64,000 nt of DNA from Paenibacillus barengoltzii NBRC 101215. GTDB lineage: Bacteria > Bacillota > Bacilli > Paenibacillales > Paenibacillaceae. Both the position numbers and the translations under genes were made by a program. Below, one piece after another: positions 44,250 to 54,189 of the stretch. The DNA lies in contig NZ_BILV01000029.1 of NCBI RefSeq assembly GCF_004000745.1, positions 1-64,000 of the forward strand, written 5' to 3'. The notes beneath the pieces were generated by a model that had not been told where the DNA came from, did not search any database, and was given only the letters and a program-made list of their open reading frames with translations. Numbering within the stretch: the stretch's first letter is position 1; every line of letters starts with the position of its first letter.

Positions 44250-44280
44250 GGTAGGGACTTTACGTCCCTACCGCACTTTT
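44250..44280 (+). terminator. Terminator after LplA-type gene
   Basis: GGTAGGGAC (44250-44258) pairs exactly with GTCCCTACC (44264-44272), followed by a T tract in 44277-44282. The following two-component genes therefore probably have their own promoter. Confidence 0.85.
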
Positions 44281-44368
44281 ATCTGCTGCAGGCTTCTTCC
44301 TGAAATGAAATGCTCATGGTAAGGTAACATTACAGTGCAGTTTCATTGCGTGAGGGGAGAATGGGGCC

Positions 44369-46120
44369 ATGAGCATCATGCGTAAGATGATCTTCGGTTA
44401 TGTGATTCTGATCTTTATTCCGGTCATTGTCTTTGGTTACCTATACTATTCTCAAATCTATAACAACTTGACGAAGCAATTTGTTGAAAGCCGACAGAAA
44501 ATACTAGAGCAGGCTTATGCCAATCTCAAAACGGATTTTACCCGTATTCAATCCGTGCAACGAATGCTCCAATACAACCCGTATGTCACAGATTACCTGG
44601 ATGGGATATACCAGACAGATGCTGAAAACGTTTATGTGTTTCTTCGTTATATCCGTCCGTTATATACCCAGTTGTTTTTTGCCCATCCGGAAATCAAATC
44701 GATTGAGATCTACAATATGAAGGACGATGTGTTCCCCATTCCGGATCATTTTTTGGACCGATCCCAACTCGACCCGCAGAGGGAGGAGATTGTCCGCGAT
44801 TTGAAGGCGGGGAGCGGGATATGGGTCTTTGCTGATTCGAATACGTCGGAGTTGATCTATTATCAATATTTATACAATACTCAATACACGGAGAGGATCG
44901 GACTTCTGGAGATGCGGGTCAGCAGCCGCCTCATTGCTGATTTTTATAAAGGGGCAGGTGTTGAAGGGAACTGGGCAGCCGTACTCCTCCCCAAGGAAGG
45001 CGAACCGCGGATTGCGAACATAGGCGGAATCAATTTCAACGAGAAGACACTGCGGCAATTACAAGCAGAGGAGAGTCCGTTCTCGATTGATCGGAAGACG
45101 ATTATCAACCAACTTGAAATAGATGAGCTCGGGGTTCGCCTGTTTGTCATTGGGGAAGTTCACAGCGTATTTCAATCCATCAAGCAGAGAGAGCAAGTCA
45201 TGGTGATGATCATTGTACTGCTGCTGCTTGTGTTGTCAGTAACTTATTATATGCTGGCTACCAACATTACCAAGCGCATTTTAAGATTGGCTCGACATAT
45301 GCGCAACTTAGATGATGAAAATCTGAAGCAGCGTATGATCAAGCATGATCGGCTTAACTCCAATGATGAGATTGGTTTCTTGACGGAAACGTACAATACG
45401 ATGCTCCAGCGGATGGATGAACTGATTAACAATGTTCATCGTGCTGAGCTACGAAATAAAGAAGCCGCTTACAAAGTTCTGCAAGCTCAAATTAAACCGC
45501 ATTTTCTCTACAATACGCTGGAAACGATTCGAATGATTGCTGAGTCCAACAATGACAAAGAAGTAGCCGATATTTCCTTTTGGTTCGGGCGGTTGATGCG
45601 TTATAGTCTCACGCCCGAGCAAGATGTAACCGTTCTCGAGAAGGAAATTGAAATGGTCACCTTCTATCTCAACATTCACCAAATGCGGCTACAAAGCAGG
45701 CTAACTTACGAGATTGATGTCGCTGTCAACGCGGATTCCATCGCTTGCCCCCGGTTTATTTTACAGCCGTTAATCGAGAATAGCGTCATCCATGGGGCTT
45801 CCGCTATTATACGCCCAGTACACATCCGTCTTCATGCCAGCGAGGACGAACGAGAGATACGGATCGTTCTTCAGGATAACGGGAATGGAATTTCTGCGGA
45901 GAAGTTAGCTGTCATACAGTCTCGGCTATCAGGTCATCACGTGGCAACAGAAGCCCAGTCCGAAGGAGGGGTGGGGCTTATGAACGTGAATGAGAGAATC
46001 AAGTCTTTCTTTGGCGGTGATTCAAGGATCGAGATCTCGAGTGAACCGGGAAAAGGGACGAGTCTCTGGATCTTCATCACGAAAAGGATGGAGGCTAACG
46101 ATGAGAATATTGACGGTTGA
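44369..46120 (+). CDS. YesM-type sensor histidine kinase
   Basis: 583 aa. First membrane helix at residues about 8-28, extracellular sensor (about 30-272), second helix about 275-297, HAMP region, then the His_kinase domain with His378 in KPHFLYNT and HATPase_c motifs (LIENSVIHGA, QDNGNGIS, GGVGLMNVNERI). ATG at 44369 follows GAGGGGAGAATGG. Overlaps the response regulator by 20 bases. Likely reports the oligosaccharide handled by the adjacent transporter. Confidence 0.93.
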   Translation: MSIMRKMIFGYVILIFIPVIVFGYLYYSQIYNNLTKQFVESRQKILEQAYANLKTDFTRIQSVQRMLQYNPYVTDYLDGIYQTDAENVYVFLRYIRPLYTQLFFAHPEIKSIEIYNMKDDVFPIPDHFLDRSQLDPQREEIVRDLKAGSGIWVFADSNTSELIYYQYLYNTQYTERIGLLEMRVSSRLIADFYKGAGVEGNWAAVLLPKEGEPRIANIGGINFNEKTLRQLQAEESPFSIDRKTIINQLEIDELGVRLFVIGEVHSVFQSIKQREQVMVMIIVLLLLVLSVTYYMLATNITKRILRLARHMRNLDDENLKQRMIKHDRLNSNDEIGFLTETYNTMLQRMDELINNVHRAELRNKEAAYKVLQAQIKPHFLYNTLETIRMIAESNNDKEVADISFWFGRLMRYSLTPEQDVTVLEKEIEMVTFYLNIHQMRLQSRLTYEIDVAVNADSIACPRFILQPLIENSVIHGASAIIRPVHIRLHASEDEREIRIVLQDNGNGISAEKLAVIQSRLSGHHVATEAQSEGGVGLMNVNERIKSFFGGDSRIEISSEPGKGTSLWIFITKRMEANDENIDG

Positions 46121-46841
46121 TGATGAACCATTGATTCTAAACGGATTAGTCAAGATCATTCGGGAAGCTGCGCCTTCAGGGACTGAAGTGCGAGAAGCGC
46201 TAAATGCGTATGAAGCGCTTGCGTTAATGAAGGACTTTATGCCGGATGTTACGATAACCGATCTCAATATGCCTGAGAAGAATGGATTTCAGCTTATTGA
46301 GGAAGCCAAACAGTGCGGATGGTGCGATCGTTTCATTATCCTAACGGGCTACGATGAATTTGAATACGTACGAAAAGCGCTGCGTGCCGGAGTGGTTGAT
46401 TACTTGCTTAAACCGATTGACAAGGTTGAAATCGCTTCTTTACTGGAGCGTGTTCAGGGAGAACTTCCAAGTGAATTTGATGCGGAATACACTTGCCATG
46501 CCCAACGTATTCTGGCGTACATGAAGACGCATTTCAGGAAGGATCTTTCACTTGACCATCTGGCGGATATGATGAATCTTCACCCGAACTATATCAGCAG
46601 TTTATTCAAAAAAGAAACCGGCCACACCTTCGTGAATTATCTGAATATGCTCCGGATTAAAGAGGCCCAGAAGCTGCTATTGGCAAAACGTGACCTTCCG
46701 GTTAGTGCCATTGGGCAACAGGTCGGATATGATAACAAGCATTACTTTACGAAGGTGTTCAAGAAGTATACAGGCACGACGCCGGGCGCCTATCGAAATA
46801 GCGAGCACTTAGGTCTTATTGAAGGGGGGATGGAATCATGA
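46101..46841 (+). CDS. Response regulator with AraC-type output (compact)
   Basis: 246 aa. REC domain (1-120) with Asp54 in VTITDLNMP and acid pocket VDDEP, followed almost at once by the AraC-type DNA-binding region (about 145-240; MMNLHPNYISSLFKKETGH and QVGYDNKHYFTKVFKKYTG). It lacks the 300-residue central region of the YesN homologue at 23.7 kb. ATG at 46101 with AAGGATGGAGG upstream; a longer frame to 45990 overlaps the kinase C-terminus. Probably activates this locus. Confidence 0.93.
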   Translation: MRILTVDDEPLILNGLVKIIREAAPSGTEVREALNAYEALALMKDFMPDVTITDLNMPEKNGFQLIEEAKQCGWCDRFIILTGYDEFEYVRKALRAGVVDYLLKPIDKVEIASLLERVQGELPSEFDAEYTCHAQRILAYMKTHFRKDLSLDHLADMMNLHPNYISSLFKKETGHTFVNYLNMLRIKEAQKLLLAKRDLPVSAIGQQVGYDNKHYFTKVFKKYTGTTPGAYRNSEHLGLIEGGMES

Positions 46842-48934
46842 TCTTGAAAGATCATACTTTCGGCGATATGATTGCGCGCTATGTGAAAGATGAACATACG
46901 GAGCAAGTCGGGTTAATGTTATTACCGCAAACGACAGTATCGCAGGTACGCCCAAAGAAGTTTAAGATCGATCCGTTAGTGCAACTCAAATTTGTCGGAG
47001 ATGCGTATCCTGGTGCTTTTGCTCACGGTCATTCCATGCGAGGCAGCGGAACGATCGACGGGCTGAAGTTTGAAGAGTTCCGTGAAATTGGGCGCGACGA
47101 CGGCATAGCCGTCGTTACTGAATGGAGCAGCTCCAATTCATGCAGAATCGAACATCATTTACTCCATTATGAGGGATATCACGCGTTGGAATCTTACACG
47201 GTCATCCGGAACGACAGCGAGGTGCCCGTGACCTTAGAAATGCTCTCCTCCTTTTCGATCACAGGACTCACTCCGTTTGCAGAAGATGATGCTCCTGAAA
47301 CTCTCTTCTTTCACCGTTTATTAAGCTTATGGTCTGCGGAAGGACGTCTCGTGTCCAGCGCCATTGAAGATTTGAATCTTGAACCGGCTTGGGCACCGTT
47401 TGGAACACGATGCTTGCGATTCGGCCAAGTAGGTTCCATGCCAGTACGCGGATATTTCCCGGTTGCATTTATGGAAGATACCGGTTCCGGCGTAACCTGG
47501 GGCGTTCAAATCGCTCATCCTGCCTCTTGGCAGATCGAAGTCGGAAGAACAGATCAGGCTTTATCGATGTCGGGTGGATTGGCGGACAGAGAATTTGGCC
47601 ATTGGACCAAGACGCTGGAACCAGGTGAGACCTTCCAAACCCCCAGTGCTTATCTTACAACCGTAGCAGGCGGTGTGGACCGTGCTGCCGCGCGATTAAC
47701 CGGGATTCAAGCCCGTTCTCTATTCTCTTGTCCGGCTGTGGAAGAAGATTTACCGATTATCTTTAACGAGTATTGCACAACCTGGGGTTCCCCGACAGCC
47801 GAAAATCTTTATCAAATAGCCGAACAACTCAAAGATAAAGGGATTCGTTATCTTGTGATCGACAGCGGCTGGTATAAGAAAGAAGGAACGAACTGGTACA
47901 ACAGTATGGGGGATTGGGATATCAGCCCCATCGCATTTCCCGAAGGATTCAAGCCCACTGTCGAACATATTCGAAAATGCGGGATGATTCCCGGGATCTG
48001 GTTCGAGATCGAGGTATGTGGTGCGGAGTCCACGGCATTCCATTGGGTGGATCATCTTCTTAAACGTGATGGCTTGCCGATTACGACGGGGGGGCGGCGG
48101 TTCTGGGACTTCCGAGATCCCTTTGTCTTTGCCTATTTGAAAGAGAAAGTGATTGGTCTCATCAAACATCATGGCTTCGGATATCTGAAAATCGACTATA
48201 ACGATAGCCTCGGGATCGGTTGTGACGGTGCAGAATCGCTTGGTGAAGGATTGCGTCAGCAGATGCAGGCAGTCCAGGACTTCTTCCGGTTAATCAAACA
48301 GGAAGTGCCGGATCTTGTCATTGAAAATTGTGCCTCTGGTGGACACCGTCTGGAGCCTACCATGGTTGGATTAACAAGCATGTCGTCCTTCTCGGATGCA
48401 CACGAATGTGAGGAAATCCCGATCATTGCGGCAAATATGCATAGAGTGATTTTACCGAGACAAAGTCAGATCTGGGCTGTGCTCAGGAAAAATGACAGTT
48501 TGCAGAGATTGGTATACTCGCTCGCCAGTACAATGCTTGGCAGAATGTGCTTATCCGGCGACATTCATGAGTTGAATCCGGAACAGTGGAGTAAGGTAGA
48601 TGAGGCGATTTCCTTCTATAAGCTCGTATCTCCAATCATTAAGGAAGGGACGACGAATCGTTTCGGACCTCGGGTGCCCAGCTATCGCCATCCTCGAGGA
48701 TGGCAAGGGATCACACGCACCTCTGCAGACGGATCTCAATTGATGGCAGTCATTCATACCTTTGGAGGCGACAATCCGGAATTGATCAGACTTCCGCTTC
48801 CTGGAGCTGGGCACTACCAAATCAAGCAGGTCTTTTCGGATGGAAACGCAGATGTCAACGTGGAGGGCAGCGAGCTCATTTGTCGATTAAGTCAACCCTT
48901 TTCTGCCGTCTGTTTGCTTCTTACAGAAATGTAA
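46838..48934 (+). CDS. GH36 alpha-galactosidase
   Basis: 698 aa, no signal peptide. N-terminal beta-supersandwich, then (beta/alpha)8 barrel with nucleophile Asp453 in GYLKIDYND and acid/base Asp520 in SFSDAHECEE; WDISPIAFPEGF and ENCASGGHRLEP are standard GH36 elements. It would cleave alpha-galactosides, possibly alpha-N-acetylgalactosaminides. Starts in an ATGA overlap with the response regulator (46838), so regulation and hydrolysis genes share an mRNA. Confidence 0.92.
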   Translation: MILKDHTFGDMIARYVKDEHTEQVGLMLLPQTTVSQVRPKKFKIDPLVQLKFVGDAYPGAFAHGHSMRGSGTIDGLKFEEFREIGRDDGIAVVTEWSSSNSCRIEHHLLHYEGYHALESYTVIRNDSEVPVTLEMLSSFSITGLTPFAEDDAPETLFFHRLLSLWSAEGRLVSSAIEDLNLEPAWAPFGTRCLRFGQVGSMPVRGYFPVAFMEDTGSGVTWGVQIAHPASWQIEVGRTDQALSMSGGLADREFGHWTKTLEPGETFQTPSAYLTTVAGGVDRAAARLTGIQARSLFSCPAVEEDLPIIFNEYCTTWGSPTAENLYQIAEQLKDKGIRYLVIDSGWYKKEGTNWYNSMGDWDISPIAFPEGFKPTVEHIRKCGMIPGIWFEIEVCGAESTAFHWVDHLLKRDGLPITTGGRRFWDFRDPFVFAYLKEKVIGLIKHHGFGYLKIDYNDSLGIGCDGAESLGEGLRQQMQAVQDFFRLIKQEVPDLVIENCASGGHRLEPTMVGLTSMSSFSDAHECEEIPIIAANMHRVILPRQSQIWAVLRKNDSLQRLVYSLASTMLGRMCLSGDIHELNPEQWSKVDEAISFYKLVSPIIKEGTTNRFGPRVPSYRHPRGWQGITRTSADGSQLMAVIHTFGGDNPELIRLPLPGAGHYQIKQVFSDGNADVNVEGSELICRLSQPFSAVCLLLTEM

Positions 48935-48967
48935 TCCGACGTGGAATGAAAGGAATGAGGTGATGAA

Positions 48968-49813
48968 ATGCGTATTGATGCGCACCAGCATTTCTGGAAG
49001 ATCGATCGCGGCGATTATGGCTGGATCACACCAGAACTGCCGATCCTTTACCGTGATTTTTTGCCCACCGATCTTGAACCGTCTTTGCATAAGCATCAAA
49101 TCGATAAGACTATTTTGGTCCAGGCGGCCCCGACTGTGGAGGAAACTGAATTTATTCTTCAATTAAGTGAAACCGCTGATTTTATTGCTGGCGTCGTAGG
49201 CTGGCTGGATCTTGAGGCGCCGTCTTACAGGGAGCAATATGAGCGCTTTGCTCAACATCCTAAATTTATAGGATTTCGCGTGATGATACAGGACATGGAG
49301 GACCCGAACATCATATTATCACCCGCTTATATTGAAGCACTCTCTTATTTTGCGGATCGGGATGTACCGATTGATTTGCTAGTCCTTTCTCACCAATTGC
49401 CGCAGCTTGTTCAATTGCTGGAGCGGGTTCCGCATCTTCGAGGAGTTGTGGATCATATGGCGAAGCCGCTCATCGCTTCAGGGGAAATCGAGCCGTGGAG
49501 AAGCCAAATGGCTGAAATTGCGAAGCATACAAGCATCTACTGCAAGCTCTCTGGTATGGTGACGGAGGCGAACCGAGAATTCTGGAAGAAAGAAGATTTT
49601 ACCGCATATGTCAATGAAGTTCTCGATTTATTCGGCCCAGAACGTATCATGTTCGGCAGCGATTGGCCGGTCTGTCTCCTGGCAGCGACCTATGATGAGG
49701 TGGTGGACTTGTTCCGGTATACCGTGCGGGATCGGCTGACACCGGAAGAGACTGAAGCGGTCTTTGGCGGCAACGCTGCGAAATTTTACAAGTTGTTATC
49801 CATGGGAGGGTGA
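48968..49813 (+). CDS. Amidohydrolase, L-fuconolactonase-like
   Basis: 281 aa of COG3618. Metal-binding start RIDAHQHFWK, a mid-barrel GVVDHMAKP and C-terminal MFGSDWPVCLLA with the conserved Asp. Characterised relatives open L-fucono-, L-rhamnono- or galactonolactones. Followed by an aldo/keto reductase that could make the lactone and preceded by a fucosidase-containing operon, so L-fuconolactone is the favoured substrate (inference). ATG at 48968 follows GGAATGAGGTGATG. Confidence 0.87.
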   Translation: MRIDAHQHFWKIDRGDYGWITPELPILYRDFLPTDLEPSLHKHQIDKTILVQAAPTVEETEFILQLSETADFIAGVVGWLDLEAPSYREQYERFAQHPKFIGFRVMIQDMEDPNIILSPAYIEALSYFADRDVPIDLLVLSHQLPQLVQLLERVPHLRGVVDHMAKPLIASGEIEPWRSQMAEIAKHTSIYCKLSGMVTEANREFWKKEDFTAYVNEVLDLFGPERIMFGSDWPVCLLAATYDEVVDLFRYTVRDRLTPEETEAVFGGNAAKFYKLLSMGG

Positions 49814-49817
49814 CGCG

Positions 49818-50783
49818 ATGCAATACCGGAAGTTGGGAAAGACTGGGTTGGACGTATCGGCGTTAAGTTTTGGAGCTTCTTCGCTTGGGGGAGTATTTCG
49901 AGACATTCAGAAGGAGGAGGGGATCCGCACAGTTCATACCGCTATCGATATGGGAATCAACTTGATTGACGTTTCTCCCTATTACGGCTTGACTCAAGCG
50001 GAAACGGTGCTGGGGGAAGCGCTGAGATCGGTTCCTCGGGACCGTTATGTGTTGTCCACCAAAGCAGGGCGTTATGGACAAGACGAGTTTGATTTTTCGG
50101 CGAATCGGGTGATTCAAAGTGCGGAGGAAAGCATGCGGCGCCTTGGGACGGACTATCTCGACATCCTGTTGCTGCATGACATCGAATTTGGTTCGGTGAA
50201 GCAAGTGCTGGAGGAAGGGATTCCCGCACTCGAACAGCTGAAGCAATCCGGGAAAATTCGCTTCTTTGGCGTATCAGGGCTGCCGTTGAATATATTTAAT
50301 ATGGTGTTGTCCCATACGACGCTGGACGTGATTTTATCGTACTGTCATTATTCCTTGAACGACTCTACGTTGCTAGAACTGCTTCCGCTGCTGGAACAGC
50401 AAGACGTTGGTTTGATCAATGCTTCGCCGTTATCTATGGGATTGCTGAGCAATCGGGAGGTGCCGGAATGGCATCCTGCGAGCGAGGAGATCAAAGCGGT
50501 ATGCCGACGTGCTGCTGAGTTTTGCCGAAGCCAAGGTACGGATATCGCCAAGCTGGCCATTCAGTATTCGACGGCCAATGAACGCATCACGACGACGCTG
50601 GTCAGTACGGCAAATCCGGAAAATATTCGCAACAACATTATGTGGACAGAAGAACCCCTGGATGAATCCTTGCTGAAGGAAGTTCTGGAGATCCTGAAGC
50701 CAATTGACGGTAAAACTTGGTCAAGCGGGAGCCCGGAATGGGGCGGAGCGCCTGCACATCAGAACGGGGGGCGAACTTCATGA
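49818..50783 (+). CDS. Aldo/keto reductase, L-fucose dehydrogenase-like
   Basis: 321 aa. AKR barrel with catalytic Asp/Tyr/Lys/His landmarks: LIDVSPYYGLTQAE, VLSTKAGRYG and LLLHDIEFG. The subfamily includes D-threo-aldose and L-fucose 1-dehydrogenases oxidising the sugar to its lactone, which fits the lactonase 4 bp upstream. ATG at 49818 follows GGGAGGGTG; an upstream in-frame ATG (49764) lies inside the lactonase gene. Stop overlaps the alcohol-dehydrogenase start. Confidence 0.87.
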   Translation: MQYRKLGKTGLDVSALSFGASSLGGVFRDIQKEEGIRTVHTAIDMGINLIDVSPYYGLTQAETVLGEALRSVPRDRYVLSTKAGRYGQDEFDFSANRVIQSAEESMRRLGTDYLDILLLHDIEFGSVKQVLEEGIPALEQLKQSGKIRFFGVSGLPLNIFNMVLSHTTLDVILSYCHYSLNDSTLLELLPLLEQQDVGLINASPLSMGLLSNREVPEWHPASEEIKAVCRRAAEFCRSQGTDIAKLAIQYSTANERITTTLVSTANPENIRNNIMWTEEPLDESLLKEVLEILKPIDGKTWSSGSPEWGGAPAHQNGGRTS

Positions 50784-51799
50784 AGGGGATCATCTGCGAA
50801 AATATCGGACGGTTCGTTTTTCGAGAAGACCTGCCGGAGCCGGAAATCGGGGAAGGGGAGGCGATTGTGAAGATCCGTAGAGTGGGGATTTGCGGAACCG
50901 ATCTGCATGCGTACCGGGGGAATCAGCCTTATTTTACGTATCCGCGGATACTAGGGCATGAGTTGTCAGGAACGATTGAGCACATTGGGGAGAATCGGGA
51001 AGGTTTTCGAGCCGGAGATCAGGTAAGTGTAATTCCGTATCTTCATTGCGGTCAATGTCGTGCTTGTCGCAGCGGCAAAACGAACTGCTGCCAACAAATG
51101 AAGGTGCTTGGCGTTCATCTTGACGGCGGAATGCGGGAAAGAGTGGCAGTCCCGATATCACATCTGATTCGAACGGAAGGACTAACGCTGGATCAGTCCG
51201 CGATGTTGGAACCGCTTGCAATTGGGGCTCACGCCGTCAGACGTTCAGGATTAAAGGCAGGCGATGAAGTGCTGGTCATCGGTGCCGGTCCGATCGGGTT
51301 GGGCGTTATGGCCATGGCTGGTTATGCCGGTGCGAAGGTGATTGCGATGGATGTGAACGAAGAACGTCTTGAGTTTTGCAAGGTGTGGGCAAAAGCTGAA
51401 CATACCGTAAATGCGCTGCAGGCACCAAAGGAATGGTTAGCTAACCATACGGACGGCAATTTTCCAGCCTTTGTGATCGATGCCACCGGGAATGCTTCGT
51501 CCATGGAGAGCGCCTTTGGACTTGTCGGCCATGGTGGAACCTTAACATTTGTCGGATTGGTAAAAAACACGATCACCTTCAACGATTCCGATTTTCACGC
51601 GCGCGAAATGACCGTACAGGGCAGTCGAAACGCGACGAGAGAGGACTTTGTGCGCGTGCTTGCGGCGGTGTCAGAAGGCAGCATTGACATCGGCTCTTAT
51701 ATCACCCACCGTTGTGCATTTGAAGAGATGATCGATCATTTCGAGAAATGGCTCCAGCCTGAATCCGGGGTGATTAAAGCACTGGTGGAGCTGGAATAA
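50780..51799 (+). CDS. Zn-dependent alcohol/sugar dehydrogenase (MDR family)
   Basis: 339 aa. GICGTDLHAYRG and GHELSG hold catalytic zinc ligands, CGQCRACRSGKTNCC the structural-zinc loop, and VLVIGAGPIGLG the NAD(P)-binding loop. Starts in an ATGA overlap with the aldo/keto reductase. In the non-phosphorylating L-fucose pathway a dehydrogenase oxidises 2-keto-3-deoxy-fuconate; this could be that enzyme or another sugar-alcohol dehydrogenase. No dehydratase or aldolase for the rest of that route is present here. Confidence 0.88.
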   Translation: MKGIICENIGRFVFREDLPEPEIGEGEAIVKIRRVGICGTDLHAYRGNQPYFTYPRILGHELSGTIEHIGENREGFRAGDQVSVIPYLHCGQCRACRSGKTNCCQQMKVLGVHLDGGMRERVAVPISHLIRTEGLTLDQSAMLEPLAIGAHAVRRSGLKAGDEVLVIGAGPIGLGVMAMAGYAGAKVIAMDVNEERLEFCKVWAKAEHTVNALQAPKEWLANHTDGNFPAFVIDATGNASSMESAFGLVGHGGTLTFVGLVKNTITFNDSDFHAREMTVQGSRNATREDFVRVLAAVSEGSIDIGSYITHRCAFEEMIDHFEKWLQPESGVIKALVELE

Positions 51800-51843
51800 C
51801 CGAATGAAGCACTTTCGCACATTCTGCGGACAGGAGGAAGAGC

Positions 51844-54099
51844 ATGACGAGCATGGCTAGTACGGAACAGAAGCACCGATTGTGGTACGGTAAGCCCGCC
51901 TCAGAATGGAACGAGGCTTTACCTATCGGCAACGGCAGACTAGGTGCAATGATTTTTGGAGGTATAGCGGAGGAGAAGCTGCAGCTTAACGAGGATTCCG
52001 TATGGTACGGTGGGCCTCGCAATCGAAATAATGAGGATGCTTTGCCTCATTTGCCTGAAGTTCGCAGGTTGATTCTGGAAGGGCAACTTCAGAAGGCTGA
52101 AGAACTGGCGGCGATGACGATGGCCGGAACGCCGGAAGCGCAGCGACACTATTTGCCGCTTGGGGATTTACTCCTTTCTTTCGGTCATCATGGGGAGCAT
52201 GCCGAGGACTATGTACGGGAGCTGGATTTGGAGCACGGGGTAGCCCGGGTCAGCTATCGAATTGGCGGGGTGCGATATACCCGTGAGATGTTTGCCAGTT
52301 ATCCGGATCAGGCGATCATCATTCGGGTGTCCGCGGACAAGGAGGCGGCTGTATCACTCAAAGCCCGATTTAATCGCCGGGAATGGCGATATTTGGAGCA
52401 GACAGCCAAATGGGAGAAAAACGGGTTAGTGATGCGAGGGGAGTGCGGTGGTAAAGGAGGCAGCTCTTTTTGCGCTGTATTGAAGGCGCTTCCCGAAGGT
52501 GGGACTTGCCGGACTTTGGGAGAATATTTGTTAGTGGAAGGGGCCGACGCGATCACTCTGCTGCTCGCGGCGGGTACAACGTTCCGCCAGCCCGATCCGG
52601 AGCTTTCCTGCAAACAACAGTTGACTGAACTGAGTCGGTTCACTTATCCGGAGTTGCGAGTCCGGCATATCGCAAATTATCAGGAACTGTATGGGCGAGT
52701 AAATTTGGAGCTTCCGGAGAGCCCGGAACTTCAAGCACTGCCTACCGATGAGAGGCTGGACCGTCTCCGGAAGGGGGGAGAGGACCATGGACTGATCGCT
52801 ACCTATTTCCAATTTGGACGTTATCTGCTGATCTCCTCCAGTCGGCCCGGATCATTGCCAGCTAACCTTCAGGGCATCTGGAACGACAGCTTCACCCCGC
52901 CTTGGGACAGCAAGTTCACGATTAATATCAACACCCAAATGAACTACTGGCTGGCTGAAAATTGCAACTTGGCTGAATGTCATGAACCGCTGTTCGATTT
53001 GATTGAACGGATGAGAGAGCCCGGACGGGTGACAGCCCGCACGATGTATGGCTGTAGCGGATTCACGGCGCATCACAATACAGATATTTGGGCTGACACC
53101 GCTCCGCAGGACACGTACCTTCCAGCTTCTTTCTGGCCAATGGGCGCCGCATGGTTGTGCCTGCATTTATGGGAGCATTACCGGTTCAGCCAGGATGCCT
53201 CCTTTCTGGAGCGTTCCTATGAGACGATGAAGGAAGCGGCACTGTTTCTGCTCGATTATTTGATCGAGGACGAAGAAGGGCGCCTGATCACCTGTCCTTC
53301 GGTCTCGCCGGAGAACAGCTATAAGCTGCCGAACGGGGAAACGGGCGTGCTCTGCTCCGGGGCTTCAATGGACTTTCAGATTATTGAAGCGCTGTTTGAA
53401 GCTTGCATCCGCAGTTCGGAAATCCTTGGACGGGACGAGGCGTTTCGCGAGGAACTTGTTACTACACTGAAGCGGCTGCCTGAGCCGCAAATTGGCAAAT
53501 ATGGACAAATTCAAGAGTGGATGGAGGATTACGAGGAACTGGAGCCAGGGCATCGTCATATTTCCCATCTATTCGCCCTTTATCCGGGTGAAGGCTTTAG
53601 CGTGGATCGGACACCGGAACTTGCTGCGGCTGCAAGAAAAACGCTGGAACGCAGATTAGCTCATGGCGGAGGACACACGGGTTGGAGTCGGGCGTGGATC
53701 ATTAACTTCTGGGCCAGACTGCGAGATGGCTCGAAGGCCTTTGAAAATGTAAAAGAGTTGCTTAAACACTCCACTTTACCTAATCTGTTCGACAATCATC
53801 CTCCGTTTCAGATTGATGGGAACTTCGGTGGAACCGCAGGGATTGCCGAGATGCTGTTGCAAAGTCATGAAGGAGTTATTCAGTTATTACCTGCGTTGCC
53901 TGAGGCTTGGAATGAGGGGAAGGTAAGCGGACTTCGGGCCCGGGGAGGATTTACAGTTGATTTCACTTGGGCAGCGGGCAAAGTGACGGAAGCACAGGTC
54001 ACGTGTTCTGTAACAGGGACATGTCGTTTGGTTGCCCCTGGTCTTGAACCTGTGACATTTGCAGGGGAGGCAGGGCGAACTTACGTATTTCGGCAATAA
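51844..54099 (+). CDS. GH95 alpha-L-fucosidase
   Basis: 751 aa, no signal peptide. N-terminal [19 protein letters not shown], the [12 protein letters not shown] motif, the catalytic (alpha/alpha)6 region with [16 protein letters not shown] and [16 protein letters not shown], and [15 protein letters not shown] near the C-terminus are typical of GH95. Known members are inverting 1,2-alpha-L-fucosidases; some act on L-galactose. GAGGAAGAGC precedes the ATG. Last gene of the fucoside operon and best evidence that fucosylated oligosaccharides are its substrate. Confidence 0.95.
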   Translation: MTSMASTEQKHRLWYGKPASEWNEALPIGNGRLGAMIFGGIAEEKLQLNEDSVWYGGPRNRNNEDALPHLPEVRRLILEGQLQKAEELAAMTMAGTPEAQRHYLPLGDLLLSFGHHGEHAEDYVRELDLEHGVARVSYRIGGVRYTREMFASYPDQAIIIRVSADKEAAVSLKARFNRREWRYLEQTAKWEKNGLVMRGECGGKGGSSFCAVLKALPEGGTCRTLGEYLLVEGADAITLLLAAGTTFRQPDPELSCKQQLTELSRFTYPELRVRHIANYQELYGRVNLELPESPELQALPTDERLDRLRKGGEDHGLIATYFQFGRYLLISSSRPGSLPANLQGIWNDSFTPPWDSKFTININTQMNYWLAENCNLAECHEPLFDLIERMREPGRVTARTMYGCSGFTAHHNTDIWADTAPQDTYLPASFWPMGAAWLCLHLWEHYRFSQDASFLERSYETMKEAALFLLDYLIEDEEGRLITCPSVSPENSYKLPNGETGVLCSGASMDFQIIEALFEACIRSSEILGRDEAFREELVTTLKRLPEPQIGKYGQIQEWMEDYEELEPGHRHISHLFALYPGEGFSVDRTPELAAAARKTLERRLAHGGGHTGWSRAWIINFWARLRDGSKAFENVKELLKHSTLPNLFDNHPPFQIDGNFGGTAGIAEMLLQSHEGVIQLLPALPEAWNEGKVSGLRARGGFTVDFTWAAGKVTEAQVTCSVTGTCRLVAPGLEPVTFAGEAGRTYVFRQ

Positions 54100-54117
54100 G
54101 GCGAAGGGCGAATAAGG

Positions 54118-54157
54118 TGATGCTCCGGCGGGTGGATAACGAGCTGCCGGAGCATCA
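54118..54157. terminator. Hairpin after GH95 gene
   Basis: TGATGCTCCGGC (54118-54129) pairs exactly with GCCGGAGCATCA (54146-54157). No T tract follows on the plus strand; it may act in both directions between GH95 and the convergent ArsR-type gene. Confidence 0.6.
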
Positions 54158-54189
54158 ACATCCATGAGGGGGATATATGGGATATGATG

